Shown: one piece after another, positions 8,085-16,077 of the stretch
How positions within the stretch are numbered: position 1 is the stretch's first letter
Layout of the letters: each line of letters starts with the position of its first letter
Assembly (NCBI GenBank): GCA_003170085.1
Contig: PMZT01000036.1
Location: 1-46,186 of the forward strand
DNA: 46,186 nt
DNA from: Planctomycetia bacterium
GTDB taxonomy: Bacteria > Planctomycetota > Phycisphaerae > FEN-1346
Reading direction: 5' to 3'
Position numbers and translations under genes: made by a program
Notes under the pieces: generated by a model
The model's database searches: none
What the model saw: only the letters and a program-made list of their open reading frames with translations
What the model was told of the DNA's origin: nothing

Positions 8085-9518
8085 ATGGCCAACGGGAATC
8101 TCCCAAGCTACCTCGCCTCAGCCAAGCCTAACCCGATGCAGAATCGACTGCCGTGGTACAAGAACACGGCCCAGGTGTACGCGGGAATCATGCTGTGGTT
8201 CGTATTCTGGCAACAGATCCCCTTGGGGGCGGGGGGAGATGGCTACAGTAAGTTCGCCGGCGGCACGCTGGCCCAGGGGCTCGGGGTGGCCTTCCTCGGC
8301 CTGATCGCGGCCGCCCTCATCTGCCACTTCCTCTTCTATCTCGTGCCGGGCATGCTGGGCATGAAGACCGGGCTGCCCCTTTATATCGTGGGCACTTCCA
8401 CTTACGGTGCGCAGGGCGGGTTCCTGATGCCCGGCTTGCTGATGGGCGTGCTTCAGTTCGGCTGGCTGGCGGTGAACGGCTACTATGCGGGCTTGCTGCT
8501 GGTCATGCCGTTCCTTGACAAGGCGGAGCTCTCCGTGCCGCACCTGGTCGTGTCGACGGTGTGGATCATCCTGGGCGCTTTCATGGGCGTCAAGGGGATC
8601 AAGTACGTGGCGAGCGTGGCCAGCTTCCTGCCGCTCATCCCGCTGGCCATCCTGATCGTCCTGCTGGTGGCGACGATCGGCGGCATCGGTAACTTTGACA
8701 ACCAGGCGCTGGTCAAGGCGGGCGAGACGTCCACGCCCGCAGCGGTCGGCGTTCAGCCGGCCCTGTCGACGTTCGGCATTTTGGCGCTCCTGGCGACTTA
8801 TGTCGTCGGATTCTTTGCGACGGCCGGCGCCGCCGGCGCCGACTTCGGCATGAACAACCGTGGCGCCAAGGACGTGCACCTGGGCGGCCTCGTGGGCGTG
8901 GCCCTCTCAACCGTGTTCGCAGGCGGCGTGGCGCTTCTCATCGTGGCTGGCGCGTACGGAAGCGGCATCGTGACGAGCGGCGCCATCATGGAGCCGCCGC
9001 GTCTCATGGGCAACATCGTCGGTGACAAGACGGCGGCCGTGTTCATGTACCTGCTAGCCATCGCGGCATTCCCGCCGGCCTGTTTCTCCGCGTTCATCGC
9101 GGCCAATAGCTTCAAGACTGTGCTGCCGAGCGTGAAGCCTCTGATCTCGTGTGGTCTTGGATCGATTGTCGCCATCGGCCTGGTGATTATGGGATTGGCC
9201 GGCAAAGCGATCGTGGTGTTCTCAATCATCGGCGCTTCCTTCGGCCCCGTCTGCGGCGCCATGATGGCCGACTACCTCCTCTCCGGCTGCAAGTGGAACG
9301 GGCCACGGGCAGGCTTCAACCCCGCGGGCTGGATTTCGTGGATTCTCGGCTTTGCCGTGGGCGCGGCCGACTTCATCCCCGGCCTTGCCGGCCAGGTTCC
9401 GTGTCCGCCGGTAGCCGCCTTCATCGTGGGCTTCATTCTGTACGCGCTGCTGGCCAAGGCCGGCCTCCAAAGTAAGACCTTGCAGATGCCCGCGGCCACG
9501 GCGCAGCAGGCGTCATAA
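8085..9518 (+). CDS. NCS1/CodB-like purine-cytosine permease
   Basis: A 477-residue inner-membrane transporter with about twelve hydrophobic segments. It begins with a short soluble tail, then WYKNTAQVYAGIMLWFVFWQ, which resembles the first helix of the nucleobase-cation-symport-1 family (CodB group), and has the Gly-rich second segment typical of them. Substrate is likely a nucleobase or related compound, imported with a cation; the exact one cannot be told. ATG 8085 is chosen because GAAAGGA lies seven bases upstream. The gene is followed by a rho-independent terminator at 9560 and appears to be a single-gene unit. A second, unrelated purine-type permease is at 31090-32652. Confidence 0.85.
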   Translation: MANGNLPSYLASAKPNPMQNRLPWYKNTAQVYAGIMLWFVFWQQIPLGAGGDGYSKFAGGTLAQGLGVAFLGLIAAALICHFLFYLVPGMLGMKTGLPLYIVGTSTYGAQGGFLMPGLLMGVLQFGWLAVNGYYAGLLLVMPFLDKAELSVPHLVVSTVWIILGAFMGVKGIKYVASVASFLPLIPLAILIVLLVATIGGIGNFDNQALVKAGETSTPAAVGVQPALSTFGILALLATYVVGFFATAGAAGADFGMNNRGAKDVHLGGLVGVALSTVFAGGVALLIVAGAYGSGIVTSGAIMEPPRLMGNIVGDKTAAVFMYLLAIAAFPPACFSAFIAANSFKTVLPSVKPLISCGLGSIVAIGLVIMGLAGKAIVVFSIIGASFGPVCGAMMADYLLSGCKWNGPRAGFNPAGWISWILGFAVGAADFIPGLAGQVPCPPVAAFIVGFILYALLAKAGLQSKTLQMPAATAQQAS

Positions 9519-9559
9519 GTCAGGATGCGGCGAAAGCCTATGTAGCACCCGTCCGACAA

Positions 9560-9598
9560 GGCCGTGGCTCGCCCTCGCGGGTCACGGCCTCTTTCTTG
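9560..9598 (+). terminator. Rho-independent terminator after permease
   Basis: GGCCGTG and CACGGCC form a stem (9560-9566 with 9583-9589) with further internal pairing, followed by TCTTTCTT. It separates the permease gene from the Gfo/Idh genes. Confidence 0.75.
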
Positions 9599-9652
9599 GC
9601 GATACTTGCGGGCGGCGCCGTGGTTCACTCTTATAATAGTAGGAGCCGGCTC

Positions 9653-10960
9653 ATGACACGACTTACCCGTCGCACGTTCCTGAAGGCCGCGGCCTTTGGC
9701 GCCGCAGCGCCTTACATCGTTTCCGGCACCGTCCTCGGAGCCGGCGAGCGCCCGGCCCCGTCGAACCGCATTACCATCGGCAACATCGGCGTCGGCGGCC
9801 GGGGCAACAGCCACATCGGCAGCCTGCTGGAAGAGAAGGACGCCCAGATTCTGGCGGTGTGCGACGTCGAGAAGTCGCATCGCGAGGGCACCAAGGGCCG
9901 CGTCGAGCAGCGCTACGGCCGCGACCAGCCCGGCGGCTACGCCGGGTGCGCATCGTTCAACGATTTCCGCGAGGTCCTGGCGCGGCCCGACATCGACGGC
10001 GTCGTCATCGGCGCCCCGGACCACTGGCACGCCCTGATGTCGGTCATGGCCGCCGAGGCCGGCAAGGACATCTATTGCGAAAAGCCGATGTGTGCCGTGA
10101 TCGGCGACGGCCGCGCGGCCGCCAATGCCGTCAAGCGCTACGGCCGCGTCTTCCAGACGGGCAGCCAGGAACGCTCGGGCGGGGGGCGGTTCGCCTGCGA
10201 ACTCGTGCGCAACGGCTACCTCGGCAAGATTCACACGATCCGGACGTTCCTGCCGATGGAGCCGCACTGCCTGGCGCCGCAGGGCGACGCCTCGCCGCAG
10301 CCGGTGCCCGAGGGCTTCGACTACGACCTCTGGCTGGGGCCGACGCCGTACGAGCCGTACACGGCCAAGCGCTGCCACTTCAACTTCCGCTGGATCACCG
10401 ACTATTCCGACGGCGAACTCACCGACCGCGGGGCGCACGTGAACGACATCGCCCTGTGGGGCGCGGGGCCGCTCCTGGTGGGGCCGGTGGACATCGAGGC
10501 CACGAACGGCAAGTTCCGCCAAGACACGCTGTGGGACGTCCCGATCCAGTTCCACCTTGAGTACACGTATGCCAATGGCATGAAGATCATCTGCGAATCC
10601 GACGGCCAGCGCGGCATCAAGTTCGAGGGCGACAAGGGCTGGGTCTTCGTCGCCATTCACGGCGGCATGCTCACGGCCGAGCCGGCGTCGCTCCTCAAGA
10701 CGGTCCTCGCGCCCGGCGACATCACGCTGCCGCGCACCCGCGGCCACATGCGCAACTGGCTCGACTGCATCAAGACGCGCGAGCTTTGCGTGGCCCCGGC
10801 CGAGGACGGGCACCGCACGGCGTCGTTCTGCCACCTGGGCCTGATGGCGCTCTGGGCCGGACGCAAGCTCAAGTGGGACCTCGAGAAAGAACAGTTCATC
10901 GGCGACCGCGACGCCAACGCGTACGTCACGCGGCCGATGCGGGCGCCGTGGCACCTGTAA
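9653..10960 (+). CDS. Tat-exported Gfo/Idh/MocA oxidoreductase 1
   Basis: A 435-residue NAD(P)-dependent sugar dehydrogenase-type protein. The N-terminus carries a twin-arginine signal (LTRRTFLKAAAFGAAA), so it should be folded with its cofactor and exported. The Rossmann motif GNIGVGGRG is at about 43-51, and the family's catalytic EKP is at 143-145 (YCEKPMCAV). A C-terminal alpha/beta domain includes DRGAHVNDIALW. Related proteins oxidise or reduce a sugar hydroxyl using tightly bound NAD(P). ATG 9653 has AGGAG at 9641-9645; a TATAAT at 9632-9637 may belong to a promoter. The next gene, 19 bases on, is a close paralogue. Confidence 0.9.
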   Translation: MTRLTRRTFLKAAAFGAAAPYIVSGTVLGAGERPAPSNRITIGNIGVGGRGNSHIGSLLEEKDAQILAVCDVEKSHREGTKGRVEQRYGRDQPGGYAGCASFNDFREVLARPDIDGVVIGAPDHWHALMSVMAAEAGKDIYCEKPMCAVIGDGRAAANAVKRYGRVFQTGSQERSGGGRFACELVRNGYLGKIHTIRTFLPMEPHCLAPQGDASPQPVPEGFDYDLWLGPTPYEPYTAKRCHFNFRWITDYSDGELTDRGAHVNDIALWGAGPLLVGPVDIEATNGKFRQDTLWDVPIQFHLEYTYANGMKIICESDGQRGIKFEGDKGWVFVAIHGGMLTAEPASLLKTVLAPGDITLPRTRGHMRNWLDCIKTRELCVAPAEDGHRTASFCHLGLMALWAGRKLKWDLEKEQFIGDRDANAYVTRPMRAPWHL

Positions 10961-10979
10961 GCTCTGTTGGAGGTGAAGC

Positions 10980-12320
10980 ATGGTCAAGCCGCTTAGCATC
11001 ACCCGTCGAGACCTGCTGAGGGGCGCTATTGCCGCCGCCGCGGCGCCTTACGTCGTCTCGGCCACCGTCCTGGGCGCCGGCGACCGCCCTGCCCCGTCGA
11101 ACCGGATCTGCGTGGGCAACATCGGCGTCGGCGGCCGGGGCAACAGTCACATCGGCAGCCTGCTGGAAGAGAAGGACGCCCAGATCCTGTCGGTGTGCGA
11201 CGTCGACAAGACGCATCGCGACAAGACCACGGACCGCGTCGAGCAGCGCTACGGCCGCGACCGGGCCGGCGGCTACGCCGGCTGTAAGTCTTACGCCGAT
11301 TTCCGCGAGGTCCTCGCGCGGCCCGACATCGACGCCATCGTCATCGGCACGCCCGACCACTGGCACGCCCTCATCTCGGTCATGGCAGCCAAGGCCGGCA
11401 AGGACATCTATTGCGAGAAGCCGATGAACGCGGTGATCGCCGACGGCCGCGCTGCCGCCGATGCCGTCAAGCGCTACGGCCGCGTGTTTCAGACGGGCAG
11501 CCAGGAACGCTCGGGCGGCGCGCGGTTCGCCTGCGAACTGGTGCGCAACGGCTACCTCGGCAAGATTCACACCATCCGCACGTTCCTGCCCACCGGCGAC
11601 AAGCACTCCGGCGCCACCGGGCCGATGCCCGTGCCCGAAGGGTTCGACTACGACACGTGGCTGGGCCCGGCCCCGTGGGAGCCGTATCACCCGGCCCGCT
11701 GCCACGGCAACTTCCGGTGGGTCATGGATTACTCCGACGGCGAGCTGACGGACCGCGGGGCGCACGTGAACGACATCGCCCTGTGGGGCGCCGGGCCGCT
11801 CCTGGTGGGTCCGGTCGAGATCGAGGGCCGCGGCACGTTCATCCGCGACCCGCTCTGGAACGTTCCGTACGCGTATCACATTGAGTTCACGTATGCCAAT
11901 GGACTTAAGTTCATCGTCGATAGCAGCGATGCGCCCGGCGGAGTCATCTGTAGCATTACCGGGGCACACCGCGGCATTCTGTTTGAGGGGACCGAGGGGA
12001 AGGTCTTCGTGGCCATCCACGGCGCGGCGCTCGCGGCCGACCCGCCGTCGCTCCTCCGCACGGTCCTGGCGCCCGGCGACATCACCTTGCCGCGCACCCG
12101 CGGGCACATGCGCAACTGGCTCGACTGCATCAAGACGCGCGAGGCCCCCGTGGCCCCGGCCGAGGACGGGCACCGCACGGCGTCGTTCTGCCACCTCACC
12201 CTGATCGCGTGCCTGCTCGGCCGCAAGTTGCGGTGGGACCTCGAAAAGGAGCAGTTCATCGGCGACCGCGACGCCAACGCGTTCGTCACGCGGCCGATGC
12301 GGCCACCGTGGCACTTGTAA
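10980..12320 (+). CDS. Tat-exported Gfo/Idh/MocA oxidoreductase 2
   Basis: A 446-residue paralogue of the preceding protein, highly similar along its whole length. Twin-arginine signal (SITRRDLLRGAIAAAAA), Rossmann motif GNIGVGGRG, catalytic EKP in YCEKPMNAV. The main difference is an extra segment of about 14 residues in the C-terminal domain (around DAPGGVICSITGAHR), near where the substrate pocket is expected, which could mean a different substrate. GGAGGTG precedes the ATG. Co-transcribed with gene 1; a tandem duplication is the simplest origin. Confidence 0.9.
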   Translation: MVKPLSITRRDLLRGAIAAAAAPYVVSATVLGAGDRPAPSNRICVGNIGVGGRGNSHIGSLLEEKDAQILSVCDVDKTHRDKTTDRVEQRYGRDRAGGYAGCKSYADFREVLARPDIDAIVIGTPDHWHALISVMAAKAGKDIYCEKPMNAVIADGRAAADAVKRYGRVFQTGSQERSGGARFACELVRNGYLGKIHTIRTFLPTGDKHSGATGPMPVPEGFDYDTWLGPAPWEPYHPARCHGNFRWVMDYSDGELTDRGAHVNDIALWGAGPLLVGPVEIEGRGTFIRDPLWNVPYAYHIEFTYANGLKFIVDSSDAPGGVICSITGAHRGILFEGTEGKVFVAIHGAALAADPPSLLRTVLAPGDITLPRTRGHMRNWLDCIKTREAPVAPAEDGHRTASFCHLTLIACLLGRKLRWDLEKEQFIGDRDANAFVTRPMRPPWHL

Positions 12321-12322
12321 AG

Positions 12323-12425
12323 AAGGTGCTTGCAGGGTGGCATGCCCAGGCCGTCTGTTGCCTGGGCATGTGGGCGCAACGCCCGTTCGCATGCCCACGC
12401 GAACAGCGGCGTGGGCATGCCACCC
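12323..12425. repeat. Nested inverted repeat with two hairpins
   Basis: GGGTGGCATGCCC (12335-12347) and its perfect inverse (12413-12425) enclose 65 bases. Inside are two further perfect hairpins: CATGCCCAGGC with GCCTGGGCATG (12341-12351/12360-12370) and GCATGCCCACGC with GCGTGGGCATGC (12389-12400/12409-12420). The first 33 bases repeat the sequence at 7870-7902, and GGGTGGCATGCC recurs near 43689. A repeat element or structured transcript; no T-run, so a poor terminator. Confidence 0.75.
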
Positions 12426-12467
12426 GGCGCCCCTAGTTCAGAGGTTATGCTACGCGGCGCGTTTTCG

Positions 12468-12497
12468 TTGCTATGCAAGGGTTACGTTGACTAGAAT
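12468..12497 (+). promoter_or_regulatory. Possible promoter for HEAT-isomerase gene
   Basis: TTGCTA, 18 bases, TAGAAT. Lies after the nested hairpins and about 100 bases before the start codon, so the fusion gene probably has its own transcript. Confidence 0.38.
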
Positions 12498-12595
12498 AGG
12501 CACCGCTCGGCGCTGCCGTTGAGGCCGCCGGGCCGGATCGCTTGATAAGACGGGCCCCCGGGGGTCCGTGGCACCTGCAACAGAAGGAGTACATC

Positions 12596-15589
12596 ATGCG
12601 TTGCTGGACAAAACTGCTCATGGGATTGACGGTAGTGGGCCTGTGCCTGGCGCTGGCGGCCCCCACGGGCCTCGCCGCCGCCAAGGCCAAGAAGGATGCC
12701 TCGCCGGCCGCAACGATCCCCGAGGGCCCCAAGCCCGCCAGCCTCGACGAGGCCTTCACGATCCTCGCCAAGTATGAGTTCGGCCAGAGCCGCGAGGCGC
12801 TCACGATGATCTCCGACGCCCTGCGCGATACGATCAAGGACCCGGCGGCCCGTAAGAAGCTCGTTGACCGCCTGACGGTCCTCCTGCCGTCCGGCGCCAC
12901 GCTCGATGCCAAGCGGTTCGTTTGCCGCCAGCTCAGCATCGTGGGCATGGCCGAGTCGGTGCCGCCGCTGGCGGCGCTGCTGCTCGACAAGGACCTCTCC
13001 GACTATGCCCGGTACGCGGTTGAGCGCATCCCGGTGCCCGAGGCCGAGAAGGCGCTGCTCGACGCGCTGCCCAAGGCCCAGGGCAAGGTGAAGATCGGCA
13101 TCGTCAACTCGCTGGGCGAGCGGCGCGACGCCTCGGCCCTGGCCGCCGTAACCGCCTGCCTGGGCGACGCCGATGCGCAGATCGCCTCCTCGGCGGCGAG
13201 CGCGCTCGGAAAGATCGACGGCTCCGACGCCGCCAAGGCCCTCATGGCCGCCCGCGCCACCGCCAAGCCCGAGGTGCGGCCGGTCATCAACGACGCCCTG
13301 CTCATGGTCGCCGATAAACTCCGCACCGAGAAGAAGGGCGACGAGGCCCTCGCGATTTACCAGGAGATGTACAAGCCCGCCGAGGCCAAGCACGTCCGCA
13401 TCGCGGCCCTGCGCGGCCTGATCGCGTCGGGCGGCGACAAGGCCCTCCAGCTCGTGACCGAAATTCTCGCCGGCGGCGATGCCGACATGCAGGCCGCCGC
13501 CCTGCGGTTCCTCCGCGAGACGTCCGGCCCGGATTCGGCCAAGACCGTCGCGGCCCTGTTGCCCAAGTCGCCGGTCTCGGCCCAGCCGCTGCTGCTGGAC
13601 GACCTGGCGGCGCGCGGCGATGCGACCACACTGCCGGCCGTCATGGCGATGATCAAGTCCGGCGATGCCGCTGTCCGCCTCTCGGCCATCAAGGCCGCCG
13701 GCAAGCTCGGCGATGCCTCGACGCTGACCGTCCTGGTGGAGTACGCCACGGGCGCCGCCGGCCCCGATCAGGACGCCGGCCGTGCGGCCCTCGATCGCCT
13801 GCCCGGCGCCGACGTGAACCCGGCCCTGCTGGGTCTGGCCGAGAAGGGCGATGCCAAGGTTCGCGCCGAGGTCCTCCGCACGCTGGGCGCCCGCCGCGTG
13901 GCAACGGCCGTGCCCGTCGTACTGAAGGCCGCCCAGGATGCCGACGCCGGCGTCCGAGCCGCGGCCCTGTTGTCGCTCGACACGCTGGCCGATGAGAAGT
14001 CGGCCCCGGCCATCGTGCAGATCATCGTGAAGGCAAAGGATCCGAAGGACATCGCGGCGGCCGAGAAGGCCCTCGCGTCGCTGTGCAGCCGCGCTACGAA
14101 CAAGGACGCCTGCGTCGACCCGATTCTGGCGGCGCTGGCGGGTGCCGAGAAGGACGCCAAGGCCGCGCTCATCCGCGCCCTCGGCCGTGCCGGCGGCGCC
14201 AAGGCGCTGGCGGCCGTCAAGGGCCTTGCGAAGGATGCCGTTCCGGAGATTCAGGAAGCCGCGATCCGTTCTCTGACCGACTGGCCGGACGTCAGCGCCG
14301 CCCCCGAGCTCCTGGCGATTGCCAAGGGCGAGGGCAAGACGGCTATCCTGGCGATGCGCGGCTACGTCCGCCTGGCGGCCGGCACCGACGTTGCCGCCGG
14401 CGACAAGATGAAGATGTATAAGGAAGCATGGGACACCGCGAAGCGGCCCGACGAGAAGCGGCTGGTCCTGGGCGGCCTGGGCGACCTGAAGTCAACGGCG
14501 GCCCTCGAAATGCTCACGACGTGCCTCGATGACCCGGCCCTGGGCGCCGAGGCCTGCGCCGCAACCGTGAAGGTGGCCAAGGCCCTCAACAACGGCCCGA
14601 AGCCGCAGATTCAGGCCGCCATGACCAAGGTCCTTGCCCTGACGAAAGACAACAACCTCAAGAAGGAGGCCGATGACATGCTGAAGGCAGCCGGCGGCGC
14701 TCCGGCGCCCAAGTCGAAGGTGAACAAGGCCCCGCGCATCGCGGTGTACAAGGCCCCGGCGGACGCCCCGAAGGTCGATCTTTCACCCGCCGACGCGATC
14801 GGCTGGCACCTGGCGGCGCAGGCGTACACGTTCCGCGCGGTGAGCTTCTCCGAGACGATCGACATCCTCAAGAAGATCGGCATGAAGTATGTCGAAATCT
14901 ATGGTGGCCAGAAGTTGACGCCCACCTCGGACGTCAAGGTCGGCGTGGGCATGACCGACGAGCAGATCGCCGAGATGAAGAAGATCGCGGCCGACGGCGG
15001 CGTCCGGATCGTCAACTTCGGCGTGACCGGAATCGGCGGCGATGAGGCGAGCGCCCGCAAGACCTTCGAGTTCGGCAAGAAAGTGGGCCTCGAGGTGATC
15101 GTTACGGAAGAGCACGAGGACCGGTTCCCGATGCTCGCCAAGCTGGCCGACGAGTACAAGATCAACCTCTCGCTGCACAATCACCCGAAGCCGTCGTACT
15201 ACTGGGACGTCGATCACGTGCTGAAGGCCTCCGAGGGCCAGACCCGCATCGGTTCGTGCGCCGATACCGGCCACTGGATGCGTTCGGGCTTCGTGCCGCT
15301 CGATTGCCTGAAGAAGCTCAAGGGCCACATCATCAGCCTGCACTTCAAGGACCTCGACAAGATGGGGCCGGTCGAGAAGGGCCAGCCCGGCCCGAAAGAC
15401 GTGCCGTGGGGCACCGGCGCGGGCAACGCCAAGGGCATGCTGACCGAACTGTACGCGCAGGGCTTCAAGGGCGTGTTCTCGATCGAGTACGAGACTGGCG
15501 GCGGCCAGGAGTTGATCGACAACGTGACGAAGTGCGCCGAGTTCTTCGCGGCCACCGCAGCCGAGCTTGGCAAGGGCGGCAAGAAGTAA
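12596..15589 (+). CDS. Secreted HEAT-repeat/sugar isomerase fusion
   Basis: A 997-residue protein in three parts. Residues 1-25 are a signal peptide (KLLMGLTVVGLCLALAAPTG). About 30-710 is a long alpha-solenoid of HEAT-like repeats (e.g. AALASVTACLG-like helices; ALRFLRETSGPDSAKTVAAL). About 735-995 is a xylose-isomerase-like/AP-endonuclease-2 TIM barrel (IGWHLAAQAYTF, YVEIYGG, NLSLHNHPKPSYYWDVDHV, GSCADTGHW, ISLHFKDLDKMG), with the His, Asp and Glu residues expected at the metal site. Such barrels usually isomerise or epimerise (keto) sugars; here the enzyme is exported and tethered to a protein-binding scaffold. AGGAG precedes ATG 12596. Followed by a strong terminator. The substrate is unknown; neighbours suggest a keto sugar. 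Confidence 0.85.
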   Translation: MRCWTKLLMGLTVVGLCLALAAPTGLAAAKAKKDASPAATIPEGPKPASLDEAFTILAKYEFGQSREALTMISDALRDTIKDPAARKKLVDRLTVLLPSGATLDAKRFVCRQLSIVGMAESVPPLAALLLDKDLSDYARYAVERIPVPEAEKALLDALPKAQGKVKIGIVNSLGERRDASALAAVTACLGDADAQIASSAASALGKIDGSDAAKALMAARATAKPEVRPVINDALLMVADKLRTEKKGDEALAIYQEMYKPAEAKHVRIAALRGLIASGGDKALQLVTEILAGGDADMQAAALRFLRETSGPDSAKTVAALLPKSPVSAQPLLLDDLAARGDATTLPAVMAMIKSGDAAVRLSAIKAAGKLGDASTLTVLVEYATGAAGPDQDAGRAALDRLPGADVNPALLGLAEKGDAKVRAEVLRTLGARRVATAVPVVLKAAQDADAGVRAAALLSLDTLADEKSAPAIVQIIVKAKDPKDIAAAEKALASLCSRATNKDACVDPILAALAGAEKDAKAALIRALGRAGGAKALAAVKGLAKDAVPEIQEAAIRSLTDWPDVSAAPELLAIAKGEGKTAILAMRGYVRLAAGTDVAAGDKMKMYKEAWDTAKRPDEKRLVLGGLGDLKSTAALEMLTTCLDDPALGAEACAATVKVAKALNNGPKPQIQAAMTKVLALTKDNNLKKEADDMLKAAGGAPAPKSKVNKAPRIAVYKAPADAPKVDLSPADAIGWHLAAQAYTFRAVSFSETIDILKKIGMKYVEIYGGQKLTPTSDVKVGVGMTDEQIAEMKKIAADGGVRIVNFGVTGIGGDEASARKTFEFGKKVGLEVIVTEEHEDRFPMLAKLADEYKINLSLHNHPKPSYYWDVDHVLKASEGQTRIGSCADTGHWMRSGFVPLDCLKKLKGHIISLHFKDLDKMGPVEKGQPGPKDVPWGTGAGNAKGMLTELYAQGFKGVFSIEYETGGGQELIDNVTKCAEFFAATAAELGKGGKK

Positions 15590-15615
15590 CGATGGCGCTG
15601 CGATGTGCGATTTCG

Positions 15616-15649
15616 GCCAGCCCCCTGCCTTCGCGGGGGGCTGGTTTTT
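15616..15649 (+). terminator. Rho-independent terminator after fusion gene
   Basis: Stem CCAGCCCCC (15617-15625) with GGGGGGCTGG (15635-15644), then five T residues. The T-run ends exactly where the inverted-repeat element begins. Confidence 0.85.
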
Positions 15650-15880
15650 AGTACGACAGCGTGACTTGTGACTTTGCGCGGTGGGTCTCCCGACCCACCG
15701 CGCATAAATGCCGCATGCTCGCGAAGCTTAGCGGCAGCCGGCCCGCCACGGCGGGTCTTCGACGCGGCGGATACGGAGACCCGCCGCGCCAACCACGTTC
15801 TCGACCGCGCCAACGCTGCTTCGTTGCGCGGTGGGTCGGGAGACCCACCGCGCAAAGGCTTAAGTAGCGCTGTAGTATTA
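15649..15880. mobile_element. MITE-like element with about 56-bp inverted ends
   Basis: The left end TAGTACGACAGCGTGACTT and the inverse of the right end (TAATACTACAGCGCTACTT) match at about 15 of 19 bases. Inward of these, both ends carry the same core palindrome TTTGCGCGGTGGGTC...GACCCACCGCGC in opposite orientation, giving terminal inverted repeats of about 56 bp. The central 120 bases encode nothing recognisable. No transposase is present, so any movement would need one in trans. Shorter related copies lie at 3257-3331, 20937-20964, 22292-22343, 33763-33787 and 40528-40543. Confidence 0.7.
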
Positions 15881-15970
15881 GAAAGTCGGCGGGTTTTCGC
15901 CTCGCCGTGCGAGATACCTGTGGGGTCCAGAAGGTCAACCGGCCGGTGGCCTCCCGAAGCAACTCGCCTC

Positions 15971-15998
15971 TGGCAATTGCAAAAAAGGTGTGTACAAT
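15971..15998 (+). promoter_or_regulatory. Promoter for the Gfo/Idh-cytochrome operon
   Basis: TGGCAA, 16 bases, TACAAT. About 80 bases before the third Gfo/Idh start. The same TACAATCAC string follows the proposed promoter at 117-143. Confidence 0.45.
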
Positions 15999-16077
15999 CA
16001 CGGGACTTTCACGTATAAAAAGTGCCCCCGCGCGGCGGGGCCACGGAACCCTGGACGAAGAGGAGGTTGTACCTAAC

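Noticed and set aside
12335-12425. CRISPR-like or terminator interpretation of the nested hairpins
   Set aside because: No regular repeat-spacer pattern and no T-run; better described as an inverted-repeat element.
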